From positions 79,549 to 118,695 of the forward strand of contig CAMDWJ010000005.1 in assembly GCA_945877815.1 (NCBI GenBank): DNA of 39,147 nt, given 5' to 3'. This document shows positions 6,070 to 14,793 of the stretch, piece by piece. Made by a program: the position numbers and the translations under genes. Within the stretch, counting starts at the first letter, position 1, and the number at the start of each line of letters is the position of its first letter. The notes below the pieces were generated by a model. The model had not been told where the DNA came from. It saw only the letters and a list, made by a program, of their open reading frames with translations, and ran no database searches. This stretch comes from Caenispirillum bisanense (lineage in GTDB: Bacteria > Pseudomonadota > Alphaproteobacteria > Rhodospirillales > UBA2165).

Positions 6070-8930
6070 GCACCGCGGCCACGGCGACCGCCGCCGGCGA
6101 TACCGCGCCGCGCCACGTCTTCCTGGTCGACGGTTCGGGATTCATCTTTCGCGCCTTTCACGGATTGCCGCCGATGACACGGCCGGACGGCACCCCCGTC
6201 AACGCCGTCTACGGCTTCACCACCATGCTGATGAAGCTGGTCGACGAGACGGAAGCCGATCATATCGCCGTCGTCTTCGATACCGCGCGCAAGACCTTCC
6301 GCAGCGATCTCTATCCGGAATACAAGGCCCATCGGCCGCCGCCGCCGCCGGAGCTGATTCCGCAATTCGCGCTCACGCGCGACGCGGTGCGCGCCATGTG
6401 TATCGGCTGCGTCGAGCTCGAAGGATACGAAGCCGACGACATAATCGCGACCTATGCCCGCCTCGCGGTCGAAGCGGGTGCCGACGTCACCATCGTGTCG
6501 TCCGACAAGGATCTGATGCAGCTCGTCGGACCCAAGGTGAAAATGTATGACGCGATGCGCAACCGCACTATCGGCGATGCCGAAGTGCGCGAGAAATTTG
6601 GCGTCGGGCCCGAACGCGTTGTCGATGTGCAGGCCCTGGCCGGGGATTCGACCGACAACGTACCGGGCGTGACCAGCATCGGAATCAAGACGGCGGCGCT
6701 GCTCATCAACGAATTTGGCGATCTCGATGCGCTGCTGGCGCGCGCGGAGGAGGTCAAACGGCCGAAAACCCGAGAGGTTCTGATCGAACAAAAGGATCGC
6801 GCCTTATTGTCGCGTCAACTCGTTAAGCTGTGCGACACCGTGCCGATGCTGGAATCGCTGGCGGATTTTAAGGTCCAGGAGCCCGATCGCGACAAGATGG
6901 CGCAGTTCCTGCGCGAACAAGCCTTCAAATCTCTGCTCACGCGTTTCGAGCAGCGCCATGGCGCAGCGCTCGCCAAATCGGCCGCCGACAGATTGGCTGC
7001 CGGTGGACCGGCTGCCGCCGTACAGCCGGTTATTCCGACGGTCGCGGCGCTGCCCGCACCCAGCGCAATCTCCTTCGAGAAATACGAGCTGGTTCAGGAC
7101 GAAGCGCGTCTCGCCGACTGGATCAAGATGGCGTGGGACGAAGGCATGATCGCCTTCGATACCGAAACGACCTCGGTCGATTCGATCACGGCCGACCTTG
7201 TCGGCGTCTCGCTCGCCGTCAGCGGCGGGCGCGCCTGCTATATCCCGCTCGCCCACCGCGCACCCGAGGTGCAGGCAACGCTCGATCTCGCCGGCGATGC
7301 GCCCGCCAAGGGGGATACCGCGATCAAACAGATAGCGCGCGATCGCGCCGTCGCCTTGCTCAAGCCTCTGCTGGAAGATCCGGCGATCCTCAAGATCGGC
7401 CAGAACATCAAATTCGATATGGAGATCCTGTCGCGTTACGGTGTGCGGATCGCGCCGGTCGACGATACTATGATCATGTCCTACGTCCTTGAAGGCGGGG
7501 CGCACGGTCACGGGATGGATGAGTTGTCGGAACTGCATCTCGGCCATTCGACAATCAAATTCAAGGATGTTTGCGGCACCGGCAAAAGCCAAATCACCTT
7601 CGATCTCTTACCGCTCGAACGCGCGCGCGACTATGCCGCCGAGGACGCGGATGTCACGCACCGGCTGCACGCCTTGTTCAAGCCGCGTATCGTCGAGCAG
7701 CACATGGTCGGCGTTTACGAGACACTCGAACGTCCGTTGATCGCGGTGCTCACCGAAATGGAGGAAACCGGCATCAAGGTCGATGCGGCGATGCTCCGTA
7801 CCTTGAGCGATGATTTCGCGCGGCGTTGTGCCGATCTCGAGATCGAAATCCACAAACTTGCCGGTCATTCTTTCAACGTCGGCTCGCCGAAGCAGTTGGG
7901 CGAGGTTCTGTTCGACAAGATGGGCCTGCCGGGCGGCAAGAAAGGCAAGACCGGTGCCTATGCCACCGGCGCCGACGTGCTCGACGAATTGGCGGCGCAA
8001 GGGCACGAGCTGCCGGCGCGCATTCTCGATTGGCGCCAGCTCGCCAAACTCAAAAGCACCTATACCGACGCGTTGGTCGAGCAGATCAATCCCAAGACCG
8101 GGCGCGTCCACACCTCCTACAGCCAGGCCATCGCCTCGACCGGGCGGCTTTCGTCCAACGATCCCAATCTTCAAAACATACCGATCCGCACGGAGGAAGG
8201 ACGCAAGATCCGCCGCGCTTTCATCCCCGACGACGGATATCTCCTGATGTCGGCCGACTATTCGCAGATCGAACTACGCCTGCTGGCCCACGTCGCCAAG
8301 ATCGGCTCGCTGGTCGAAGCGTTCCATGCCGGAGCCGACATCCATGCCATGACCGCATCGCAAGTCTTCGGTGTGCCGGTCGAAGGGATGGACCCGATGG
8401 TGCGCCGCCAGGCCAAGGCCATCAATTTCGGAATCATCTACGGCATCTCGGCGTTCGGCCTCGCACGCCAACTCGGCATCGGGCGCGGCGAAGCGCAGGC
8501 CTATATCGACGCCTATTTCAAAAAATATCCGGGCATCCGTGCCTATATGGACAGCACCAAGGAACTGGCGCGCAAGCAAGGCTTCGTAACGACCCTCTAC
8601 GGCCGCAAATGCCATGTCACCGGCATCAACGACCGCAATCCGGCGATGCGCAATTTCGCCGAGCGCGCGGCGATCAACGCGCCCATCCAGGGCGGCGCGG
8701 CCGACATCATCAAGCGGGCCATGATCCGCATGCCGGGCGCGTTGGCGAAGGCAGGTTTGCGCGCGCGCATGCTTCTGCAGGTTCACGACGAATTGGTGTT
8801 CGAGGTTCCCGAGACTGAGATCGACGCGACCAAATCGCTCACGCGCGGGGTTATGGAGCAGGTTGCGCATCTCGACGTGCCGCTGGTCGTCGATACCGGC
8901 GTCGGAAAGAACTGGGACGAAGCGCACTGA
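6066..8930 (+). CDS. polA: DNA polymerase I
   Basis: A 954-residue three-domain polymerase that removes RNA primers and fills repair gaps. The 5'-3' exonuclease covers about residues 15-310 (HVFLVDGSGFIFRAFHG, VSSDKDLMQLV, GDSTDNVPGV). The proofreading exonuclease follows with an intact FDTETTS motif. The polymerase domain shows RLSSNDPNLQNIP, SADYSQIELRLLAH, RRQAKAINFGIIYG and LLQVHDELVFEV. No ATG, GTG or TTG is available close to the domain start; CTG at 6066 overlaps the zinc-finger stop (CTGA) and has GGAG 8 nt upstream. GTG 6006 and TTG 6015 are in frame but would add an atypical Arg-rich extension. I take CTG as the likely start. Confidence 0.97.
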   Translation: MSTAATATAAGDTAPRHVFLVDGSGFIFRAFHGLPPMTRPDGTPVNAVYGFTTMLMKLVDETEADHIAVVFDTARKTFRSDLYPEYKAHRPPPPPELIPQFALTRDAVRAMCIGCVELEGYEADDIIATYARLAVEAGADVTIVSSDKDLMQLVGPKVKMYDAMRNRTIGDAEVREKFGVGPERVVDVQALAGDSTDNVPGVTSIGIKTAALLINEFGDLDALLARAEEVKRPKTREVLIEQKDRALLSRQLVKLCDTVPMLESLADFKVQEPDRDKMAQFLREQAFKSLLTRFEQRHGAALAKSAADRLAAGGPAAAVQPVIPTVAALPAPSAISFEKYELVQDEARLADWIKMAWDEGMIAFDTETTSVDSITADLVGVSLAVSGGRACYIPLAHRAPEVQATLDLAGDAPAKGDTAIKQIARDRAVALLKPLLEDPAILKIGQNIKFDMEILSRYGVRIAPVDDTMIMSYVLEGGAHGHGMDELSELHLGHSTIKFKDVCGTGKSQITFDLLPLERARDYAAEDADVTHRLHALFKPRIVEQHMVGVYETLERPLIAVLTEMEETGIKVDAAMLRTLSDDFARRCADLEIEIHKLAGHSFNVGSPKQLGEVLFDKMGLPGGKKGKTGAYATGADVLDELAAQGHELPARILDWRQLAKLKSTYTDALVEQINPKTGRVHTSYSQAIASTGRLSSNDPNLQNIPIRTEEGRKIRRAFIPDDGYLLMSADYSQIELRLLAHVAKIGSLVEAFHAGADIHAMTASQVFGVPVEGMDPMVRRQAKAINFGIIYGISAFGLARQLGIGRGEAQAYIDAYFKKYPGIRAYMDSTKELARKQGFVTTLYGRKCHVTGINDRNPAMRNFAERAAINAPIQGGAADIIKRAMIRMPGALAKAGLRARMLLQVHDELVFEVPETEIDATKSLTRGVMEQVAHLDVPLVVDTGVGKNWDEAH

Positions 8931-8952
8931 CGACGAGGCGATGGGGGATCCG

Positions 8953-9285
8953 ATGCCGACCGAAACACGCAAGATCCAGTTCGACGCCGACGAAATTCGC
9001 GCGGCCCTGATCCATTACGCGCTGCGCACCGAAATGCGCCTGCCGAAGGAAAGGATCGACAAGGTCCGTTTCGCCAAGGACAGCCCGAACGTGACGTTCA
9101 TCTATTCGCGCTCTCAGGACGGCGAAAAGCGCGAGGTCATTTTCACCGAACAGCGGGTCGCAGCGGCCATATTCCTCTATTGCCATACCCGCGGCTTTCC
9201 CCTGCCTCGGGCTGCGGAAAAGGTCATCCGCAACGAAGGCAGCGGGACCTCGATGATGATCCGCCTCGTCCATACCGACACGTAG
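8953..9285 (+). CDS. Small conserved-looking hypothetical protein
   Basis: About 110 residues, with start ATG 8953 (GGGGGA just upstream) or ATG 8941. It opens with IQFDADEIRAALIHYALR, has a basic beta-hairpin (NVTFIYSRSQDGEKREVIFTEQ) and a short hydrophobic helix (AAAIFLYCHTRGFPLPR). There is no signal peptide and no recognised catalytic motif. It begins 22 nt after polA and is probably co-transcribed with it. I do not recognise the family; a cytosolic accessory role is all that can be said. Confidence 0.65.
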   Translation: MPTETRKIQFDADEIRAALIHYALRTEMRLPKERIDKVRFAKDSPNVTFIYSRSQDGEKREVIFTEQRVAAAIFLYCHTRGFPLPRAAEKVIRNEGSGTSMMIRLVHTDT

Positions 9286-9309
9286 GACCGATATCGCGGG
9301 TTCAATGCG

Positions 9310-9324
9310 AATTTCGTCGAAATT
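9310..9324. promoter_or_regulatory. 15-bp palindrome upstream of msrP
   Basis: AATTTCG-T-CGAAATT is a perfect inverted repeat with a single central base, flanked by GCG and CGC. It lies about 126 bp before msrP in the only intergenic gap of this region and could be an operator for a dimeric regulator of the msrPQ genes. No regulator gene is adjacent. Confidence 0.35.
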
Positions 9325-9450
9325 ACGCGCGAACAGATACCAAAAGTGAAATAAACTGTAACCTAGGATGTTAAACGGGCGAACCCATAGATAAGCCCCA
9401 GCGTTTTTGCGCCGCCTTACCCGGGCGATCGATTTTTTGGAGACGATCCC

Positions 9451-10422
9451 ATGCTCATCCGTATCCGTAAGGCCTCAGACCCATTGCCCTCGGAGATCGC
9501 AACCAAAGACGCGATCTTGAATCGACGCGCCTTCATGCAGGCGGCGGCGGCAAGCTCCGGCGTTGCGCTGCTACCGATGTTCGCGAACGATGCGCGCGCG
9601 GCCATGAAGATCGATAACGTCATGAAGACAAAGTGGGGCGCCGACGAAAAGCCGACCACGCTCAAAGGCATCTCGTCCTACAACAATTTCTACGAATTCG
9701 GCACCGGCAAGGAAGACCCTGCCGCCAATGCCCATACGCTCAAGCCCGATCCCTGGAGCATCGAGATCGCGGGCCAGGCCGGACGCATCGGGAAATTCGG
9801 CATCGAGGACATCATCCGCGACAATCAGCTCGAGGAGCGCATTTATCGCATGCGCTGCGTCGAGGCCTGGTCGATGGTCATCCCCTGGGTTGGCGTGCCG
9901 CTGGCGAGCGTGCTCAAAAAATTCGATCCCACCTCGCAAGCCAAATATGTCGAATTCGAAACCCTGGTCGATCCCAAGCAGATGCCGGGCCAACGCTCGC
10001 GCGCACTCGATTGGCCCTATGTCGAAGGGTTACGGATGGATGAGGCGATGCATCCGTTGACGATTCTCGCGGTCGGCATCCACGGCGAAATTCTGCCCAA
10101 TCAGTGCGGCGCACCGATTCGCCTCGTGGTTCCCTGGAAATACGGCTTCAAAAGCATCAAATCGATCGTGAAGATCAACTTCGTCGAAAAAGAACCGGTG
10201 AATACCTGGCAAGCCCAGGCCGCGAACGAATACGGTTTCTATTCCAACGTGAACCCCGAGCGCGACCATCCGCGCTGGAGCCAGAAGCGTGAGCGCCGCC
10301 TGACCGGGGAAGGCGGCCTGTCCGCCTTGTTCGCACCGACGGTCGAAACCAAGATGTTCAACGGTTATGCCGATGAGGTCGCGAGCCTCTATAGCGGCAT
10401 GGATCTCAAGAAATATTTCTGA
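9451..10422 (+). CDS. msrP: Protein-methionine-sulfoxide reductase catalytic subunit
   Basis: The molybdopterin enzyme (formerly YedY) that reduces methionine sulfoxide in periplasmic proteins. A Tat signal is clear at residues 24-45 (NRRAFMQAAAASSGVALL), as expected for a folded cofactor enzyme. The molybdenum-ligating cysteine is Cys136 in YRMRCVEAW. Other conserved parts are PLASVLKKF, LPNQCGAPIRLVVPWKYGFK and a C-terminal LYSGMDLKKYF; 323 residues is family length. The Shine-Dalgarno TTGGAG sits in the loop of a small hairpin formed by GGG(C)GATCG and CGATCCC (9423-9450), which may tune translation. msrQ follows after an intercistronic stem-loop. Confidence 0.96.
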   Translation: MLIRIRKASDPLPSEIATKDAILNRRAFMQAAAASSGVALLPMFANDARAAMKIDNVMKTKWGADEKPTTLKGISSYNNFYEFGTGKEDPAANAHTLKPDPWSIEIAGQAGRIGKFGIEDIIRDNQLEERIYRMRCVEAWSMVIPWVGVPLASVLKKFDPTSQAKYVEFETLVDPKQMPGQRSRALDWPYVEGLRMDEAMHPLTILAVGIHGEILPNQCGAPIRLVVPWKYGFKSIKSIVKINFVEKEPVNTWQAQAANEYGFYSNVNPERDHPRWSQKRERRLTGEGGLSALFAPTVETKMFNGYADEVASLYSGMDLKKYF

Positions 10423-10439
10423 CGGTTCATAGTCTCTGT

Positions 10440-10482
10440 TTCGACAGAATCAACATGAGGGTCTCATCGTGATTTTGTCGAA
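10440..10482 (+). promoter_or_regulatory. Long intercistronic stem-loop between msrP and msrQ
   Basis: Thirteen bases at 10440-10452 pair with 10470-10482 (twelve Watson-Crick pairs and one G-U). Inside, ATGAG (10455-10459) pairs with CTCAT (10463-10467) around a GGT loop. No U-tract follows, so it is not a simple terminator. CGAAG (10479-10483) can instead pair with CTTCG (10491-10495), giving a competing hairpin nearer the msrQ start. It could protect msrP mRNA, set the msrP:msrQ ratio, or be a DNA operator. Confidence 0.6.
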
Positions 10483-10506
10483 GGATGGGGCTTCGCGAGG
10501 ACGCGC

Positions 10507-11151
10507 ATGAATACACGTACCCAGCGCCGCATTTTCAAGCCGTTGGTCTTTGCGGTGAGCCTGCTTCCCTTCGGCTATCTCGCCTATGCGATCTATTCCG
10601 ACACCTTGCTGGGCACGCAATTGCTGAGCACCGATCCGGTTCAGAAACTCGATCGCGAACTTGGCGACTGGACGCTCATCTTCATTGTGCTCTCGCTGGC
10701 CGTGCGGCCGCTTGCCGATATTTTGAAACGCAACGAGATTGTCGCCTATCGGCGCATGATCGGTCTGTTCGCGTTCTTCTATGCGACATTGCATGTTGCA
10801 AGCTACGTGATGTTCCATTTGAAGCTCGATATACCGACCTTTCTCAAGGACATCGCGGAACGCCCCTTTATCACCGTCGGTATGATCGCCTTCACCTGCC
10901 TGATCCCGCTCGCGATTACTTCGACCAAGGGCATGATCCGCCGCCTCGGCGGCAAGGGATGGCGGCGGCTGCATATGCTGATCTATCCGATCGCACTGCT
11001 CGGTCTTTTGCATTTCTACATGATGATCCGCGCAGATTTTTCGCGGCCCTATATCTACGGCGCGATCATCATCGCGCTGCTCGGCTATCGCTATTGGAAA
11101 AAGCGCAACACCGACGCGCGGCGCAACATGCGCGCCGCTGCCACCGCCTAA
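10507..11151 (+). CDS. msrQ: MsrQ, heme-binding membrane subunit
   Basis: The ferric-reductase-like b-type cytochrome (formerly YedZ) that passes electrons from the quinone pool or flavin reductase to MsrP. About six membrane helices are visible in 214 residues (FAVSLLPFGYLAYAI, LIFIVLSLAVRPL, IGLFAFFYATLHVASYVMF, GMIAFTCLIPLAI, LHMLIYPIALLGLLHFYMM, YGAIIIALLGYRYW). Candidate heme ligands are the histidines in ATLHVASY, RRLHMLIYP and LLHFYMM. GAGG precedes the ATG by 6 nt. It is in an operon with msrP and convergent with the PEP carboxykinase gene 21 bp downstream. Confidence 0.95.
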   Translation: MNTRTQRRIFKPLVFAVSLLPFGYLAYAIYSDTLLGTQLLSTDPVQKLDRELGDWTLIFIVLSLAVRPLADILKRNEIVAYRRMIGLFAFFYATLHVASYVMFHLKLDIPTFLKDIAERPFITVGMIAFTCLIPLAITSTKGMIRRLGGKGWRRLHMLIYPIALLGLLHFYMMIRADFSRPYIYGAIIIALLGYRYWKKRNTDARRNMRAAATA

Positions 11152-11172
11152 GCCGTCAGGAAATCCCGCCCG

Positions 11173-13020
11173 CTAAGGTTCGGCGCGCCATACCGCCGGG
11201 GAGTTCGCCAGACGCGCCAGCAAGGCCTTGCGCTGCGATTCCATTTCCGGCGGCAGCCTTTCGGCGAAACTGTCGAACAGTTCGCGCTGGGATTCCGCTT
11301 CTTCGCGTCCCTCTTCGCGGTCAATAGCCATCAAGCCGTCGAACAGATCGGACTTGAAGTCAATGCCGCGCCAATTGAGATCTTGATGGCGCGGCATGAG
11401 GCCGAACGGGCTTTTGACCGCGTCGGCGCGCTTGGCAACGCGATCGACGATCCATTTCAGCACGCGCATGTTTTCGCCGAAGCCCGGCCAGATGAACTTG
11501 CCGTTGGCGTCCTTGCGGAACCAATTGACGCGGAACATCGCCGGCGGATGCTTCACCGACCGGCCGATCTTCAGCCAATGGTTCCAATAGTCGGCCATGT
11601 TGTAACCGCAGAAGGGCAGCATCGCCATCGGGTCGCGCCGTATCGCGGCTTGGTTGTCGGCCGCCGCCGTCGCCTCGGATCCCATGGTCGCAGCCATATA
11701 GACGCCGTGTTCCCAATCGAAGGATTCGAACACCAGCGGGAAGGTATGCGACAAACGGCCGCCGAAAATGAACGCACTGATCGGCACGCCCTTCGGATCG
11801 TCCCACGCGGAATCTACTGTCGGGCATTGCGTCGTGGAACATGTGAAACGCGAATTGGGATGCGCCGCCGGGCGGCCCGAATTCGGCGTCCAATCCTGGC
11901 CGCGCCAATCGATGAGATGTGCGGGTACCGGGCCGTCCTTGCCCTCCCACCAAACATCGCCGTCGTCGGTGAGCGCCACGTTGGTGAAGATGGTGTCGCG
12001 CTCGATCATCTTCATGGCACTCGGATTGGTCTTCATCGAGGTGCCGGGAACAACGCCGAAATAACCGGCTTCCGGATTGATGGCATAGAGACGACCGTCC
12101 TCACCCGGTTTGATCCAGGCGATATCGTCGCCGATCGTACGCGCCTTCCAGCCTTCGAAGCCTTGCGGCGGGATCAGCATAGCGAGGTTGGTCTTGCCGC
12201 AGGCCGAGGGGAAGGCGGCGCAGACATAGGTCTTTTCGCCCTGCGGCGATTCGAGACCGAGGATCAGCATATGTTCGGCAAGCCAGCCTTCGTCGCGACC
12301 CATCACCGAGGCAATACGCAGACTGAAGCATTTCTTGCCGAGCAACGCATTGCCGCCGTAACCGGAGCCATAGGACCAGATCTCGCGTTCTTCCGGGAAC
12401 TGCACGATGTATTTGGTTTCGTTGCACGGCCAAGCCACGTCTTTCTGGCCCGGCGCCAAGGGCGCGCCGACCGTATGCATGCACGGCACGAAATCGCCAT
12501 CGCCTAACACATCGAGTGCCGCCTGACCCATGCGGGTCATGACCTTCATCGAGGCCGCGACATACGGGGAATCGGTAAGCTGTACGCCGATGTGCGCGAT
12601 GTGCGAGCCCAACGGTCCCATGCTGAACGGGATCACATACATCGTGCGGCCCTGCATGGCGCCGTCGAATAATTTCGCGAGGGTCTTTCTCATCTCGCCG
12701 GGCTCGATCCAATTGTTGGTCGGGCCTGCGGATTCTTTGTCCTTGGAACACACGTAGGTGCGATGCTCGACACGTGCGACATCGTTCGGGTCGGATCGCG
12801 CGAGGAAAGAACCCGGACGCTTATCGGGATTCAAAGGAAGCAACGTTCCCGCGGCAACCATCTCGGCGCACAGCCGATCGAACTCTTCCTTCGATCCGTC
12901 ACACCAATGGATATGCGCGGGCTTGGCGAGCGCCGCCATCTCCTGCACCCAAGCGAGCAGTTTCTGATTGCCCGTGCGATTACTGATTGCTGGTTCGGTT
13001 TTTTTGGCGGTAGCCGGCAT
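11173..13020 (-). CDS. pckG: Phosphoenolpyruvate carboxykinase, GTP type
   Basis: This enzyme converts oxaloacetate to phosphoenolpyruvate in gluconeogenesis. The 615-residue length and motifs identify the GTP-dependent family: HIHWCDGS near the N-terminus, the reactive-cysteine P-loop [38 protein letters not shown] and the guanine-binding [11 protein letters not shown]. The ATP type (LSGTGKTTLS) is excluded. ATG 13020 has GAGGGA 4 nt upstream, so I rejected the longer frame to 13056. Lying divergent to the chvI/hprK block, it occupies the position where many alphaproteobacteria carry the unrelated ATP-type pckA. Confidence 0.96.
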   Translation of the reverse strand: MPATAKKTEPAISNRTGNQKLLAWVQEMAALAKPAHIHWCDGSKEEFDRLCAEMVAAGTLLPLNPDKRPGSFLARSDPNDVARVEHRTYVCSKDKESAGPTNNWIEPGEMRKTLAKLFDGAMQGRTMYVIPFSMGPLGSHIAHIGVQLTDSPYVAASMKVMTRMGQAALDVLGDGDFVPCMHTVGAPLAPGQKDVAWPCNETKYIVQFPEEREIWSYGSGYGGNALLGKKCFSLRIASVMGRDEGWLAEHMLILGLESPQGEKTYVCAAFPSACGKTNLAMLIPPQGFEGWKARTIGDDIAWIKPGEDGRLYAINPEAGYFGVVPGTSMKTNPSAMKMIERDTIFTNVALTDDGDVWWEGKDGPVPAHLIDWRGQDWTPNSGRPAAHPNSRFTCSTTQCPTVDSAWDDPKGVPISAFIFGGRLSHTFPLVFESFDWEHGVYMAATMGSEATAAADNQAAIRRDPMAMLPFCGYNMADYWNHWLKIGRSVKHPPAMFRVNWFRKDANGKFIWPGFGENMRVLKWIVDRVAKRADAVKSPFGLMPRHQDLNWRGIDFKSDLFDGLMAIDREEGREEAESQRELFDSFAERLPPEMESQRKALLARLANSPAVWRAEP

Positions 13021-13031
13021 CGGTCCCTCAT

Positions 13032-13062
13032 ACGAAGACGACTCGGCCCGCAGCATCTTCGT
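13032..13062 (-). promoter_or_regulatory. Hairpin just upstream of the pckG ribosome site
   Basis: On the minus strand ACGAAGA pairs with TCTTCGT, extended by a wobble and a G-C pair, around a GC-rich loop. The 3' arm ends two bases before the GAGGGA Shine-Dalgarno, so it could affect pckG translation. Short, so possibly chance. Confidence 0.35.
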
Positions 13063-13150
13063 CGTTCAGACGCGTTCGCGGTCGATTCGGTCTTCGAATG
13101 TATCGATGGCGTTTTAAGCGCGCAACGACGTTTTACATAGTCATACTGTA

Positions 13151-13165
13151 TTTTGCGATGCAAAA
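13151..13165. promoter_or_regulatory. Palindromic operator candidate in the pckG promoter region
   Basis: TTTTGC-GAT-GCAAAA is a perfect 6-bp inverted repeat about 130 bp upstream of pckG in an AT-rich patch. Being just before the HugZ-like gene's end, it falls within the likely pckG promoter. LacI-family regulators such as PckR bind sites of this kind upstream of pckA in relatives; the match is not demonstrated. Confidence 0.35.
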
Positions 13166-13191
13166 AAGTTCGGCGTTCCATCAAGTACGCT

Positions 13192-13950
13192 TCATATTTC
13201 GCCGGCAACGCGCACGGATTGGGCAAGCGTCACAAACGCAGCGCGGAGCTGCGATAAACCTGTGGCCACGTCCGGAAAGTCGACCCTATAGTTTGCGCGA
13301 CCGCATCGCAGATCGAACCCCTCGGGATCGACAGCAATCAAATGGACCGTCTTGGCGCGCGATTTGACCAGTCTGTGTGCAAACAACAATAAAGTTTCCG
13401 CGTGATCCTCGTTCATATGCGCAAGGATATCGTGCTCGTGGTCGGTCAAACCGCGACAGAGCGCCTCGCTCAGCACCGCGTCCTCACGCTCGATCCAACG
13501 CGCACGAGCGAATCCGCCGACGTAATGCAGCCGCTCCACCTTCATGCGGTAAAACGCAAAATCGCCGAATCCGGCATAGCCGCGCGCCGCGGGATGGCGG
13601 GCGAGAAAACGACGCGCGACGGCGGGATCATCGCTCCGCTCGATCCGCCCCATGGCGGCGACGCGGGGACCGGCCTGGGGATTGGCGAATCCATCGGTTG
13701 CATCAATCAAAAGGCTTGCCCGGGGATCGGCCAGCAGATTGCGCGTGTGATGCGCCAGCGTCGACAACAGCACGATCGGGCTGCCATCCATTGCACAGGC
13801 GATGGTGACCAGGGCGGCCGACGGCCAGCCTTGAGTCGCCGTATCGCCAGGGGCGCCGATGGTCGCAAAGGCGGCCTTCGCGGCGCGGCGGATCAACCCC
13901 CTCGCCTCGGTTCCGATCGCGCGGCCGTCGTGCTCGCCCGTTTCAGCCAT
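13192..13950 (-). CDS. HugZ-like FMN-binding split-barrel protein
   Basis: A 252-residue protein with an N-terminal pyridoxamine-phosphate-oxidase-like split barrel (residues about 15-150: [32 protein letters not shown], then ASLLID) and a C-terminal DUF2470-type domain ([17 protein letters not shown], residues about 170-245). This layout is shared with heme-utilisation/heme-oxygenase HugZ relatives and with uncharacterised flavoproteins. The HMNEDHAE histidines fit the heme-contact region. Heme breakdown is possible but unproven; it is not the PdxH enzyme itself. It is divergent from chvI with only 58 bp between starts, so both promoters are packed there. Confidence 0.85.
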   Translation of the reverse strand: MAETGEHDGRAIGTEARGLIRRAAKAAFATIGAPGDTATQGWPSAALVTIACAMDGSPIVLLSTLAHHTRNLLADPRASLLIDATDGFANPQAGPRVAAMGRIERSDDPAVARRFLARHPAARGYAGFGDFAFYRMKVERLHYVGGFARARWIEREDAVLSEALCRGLTDHEHDILAHMNEDHAETLLLFAHRLVKSRAKTVHLIAVDPEGFDLRCGRANYRVDFPDVATGLSQLRAAFVTLAQSVRVAGEI

Positions 13951-14008
13951 AACGTGTATCCGGAATATCGACTACATTCTTGCCACAATTTGGTACTGTC
14001 TTGTGCCC

Positions 14009-14731
14009 ATGCCAAACACAATTGCCCTGGTCGATGACGACCGCAACATCCTCACCTCAGTCTCGATAGCCTTGGAAGCCGAGGGGTTCCGTGTCGATAC
14101 CTACGGCGATGGCGCCGAGGCGCTGCGCGGAATCACGCAAAAGCCCGTCGATCTCGCCGTGCTCGACATCAAGATGCCGCGCATGGACGGCATCGAGTTG
14201 CTCGCCAAGCTGCGCGAGAAGACCGGAACGCCGGTGATATTCCTGACCTCGAAGGACGACGAGGTCGATGAAGTCATGGGTCTACGTATGGGCGCCGACG
14301 ACTATATCACCAAGCCTTTTTCCCAACGTCTTCTGCTCGCACGCATCCGCGCCCTTCTCCGCCGACGCGATCTCGATTCCAGCACCGAGGCGAAAACGGA
14401 GAGCGGCGAGGAAATCATCCAGCGCGGCGAAATGGTGCTCGATCCCGCCCGCCACAAATGCACCTGGCAAGGTAACCCTGTCGATCTGACCGTGACCGAA
14501 TTCTTACTCATCAAATCATTGGCCTATCGGCCGGGCCTGGTGAAAAACCGCGACCAACTGATCGACGCGGCCTATGGCGAGCATATTTATGTCGACGATC
14601 GAACCATCGACAGCCACGTGAAAAGGCTGCGCAAGAAGTTCCGCGCCGTTGACAATGATTTCGCCGAGATTGAGACACTGTACGGCGTCGGGTATCGTTA
14701 CCGAGAACGAGCAGTGAAGCGAGTCGGATAA
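14009..14731 (+). CDS. chvI: Response regulator ChvI
   Basis: An OmpR/PhoB-type response regulator of 240 residues. The receiver domain has the acidic pocket DDD at 9-11, the phospho-acceptor Asp53 in [11 protein letters not shown] and Lys in YITKPFS. The winged-helix domain ends with [12 protein letters not shown] and LYGVGYRY. In alphaproteobacteria ChvI, paired with ChvG, answers to acid and envelope stress and controls exopolysaccharide, motility and central carbon genes. ATG 14009 starts at IALVDDDR, the correct family start; no strong Shine-Dalgarno precedes it. Confidence 0.96.
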   Translation: MPNTIALVDDDRNILTSVSIALEAEGFRVDTYGDGAEALRGITQKPVDLAVLDIKMPRMDGIELLAKLREKTGTPVIFLTSKDDEVDEVMGLRMGADDYITKPFSQRLLLARIRALLRRRDLDSSTEAKTESGEEIIQRGEMVLDPARHKCTWQGNPVDLTVTEFLLIKSLAYRPGLVKNRDQLIDAAYGEHIYVDDRTIDSHVKRLRKKFRAVDNDFAEIETLYGVGYRYRERAVKRVG

Positions 14732-14768
14732 TTCGTTGGCGAGGGCCAAGATCCAATAACAGCACGAC

Positions 14769-14789
14769 GGACGGCCTAACGCGCCGTCC
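14769..14789 (+). promoter_or_regulatory. Hairpin between chvI and chvG
   Basis: GGACGGC (14769-14775) pairs perfectly with GCCGTCC (14783-14789) around a 7-nt loop. There is no U-tract, so it is not a terminator. It ends four bases before the CTG codon that is the most plausible chvG start, and may affect how often chvG is translated relative to chvI. Confidence 0.5.
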
Positions 14790-14793
14790 GCGC

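Noticed and set aside
13098-13190. Small frame in the pckG upstream region
   Set aside because: It has no Shine-Dalgarno and overlaps the end of the HugZ-like gene; the region looks like promoter and leader for pckG.
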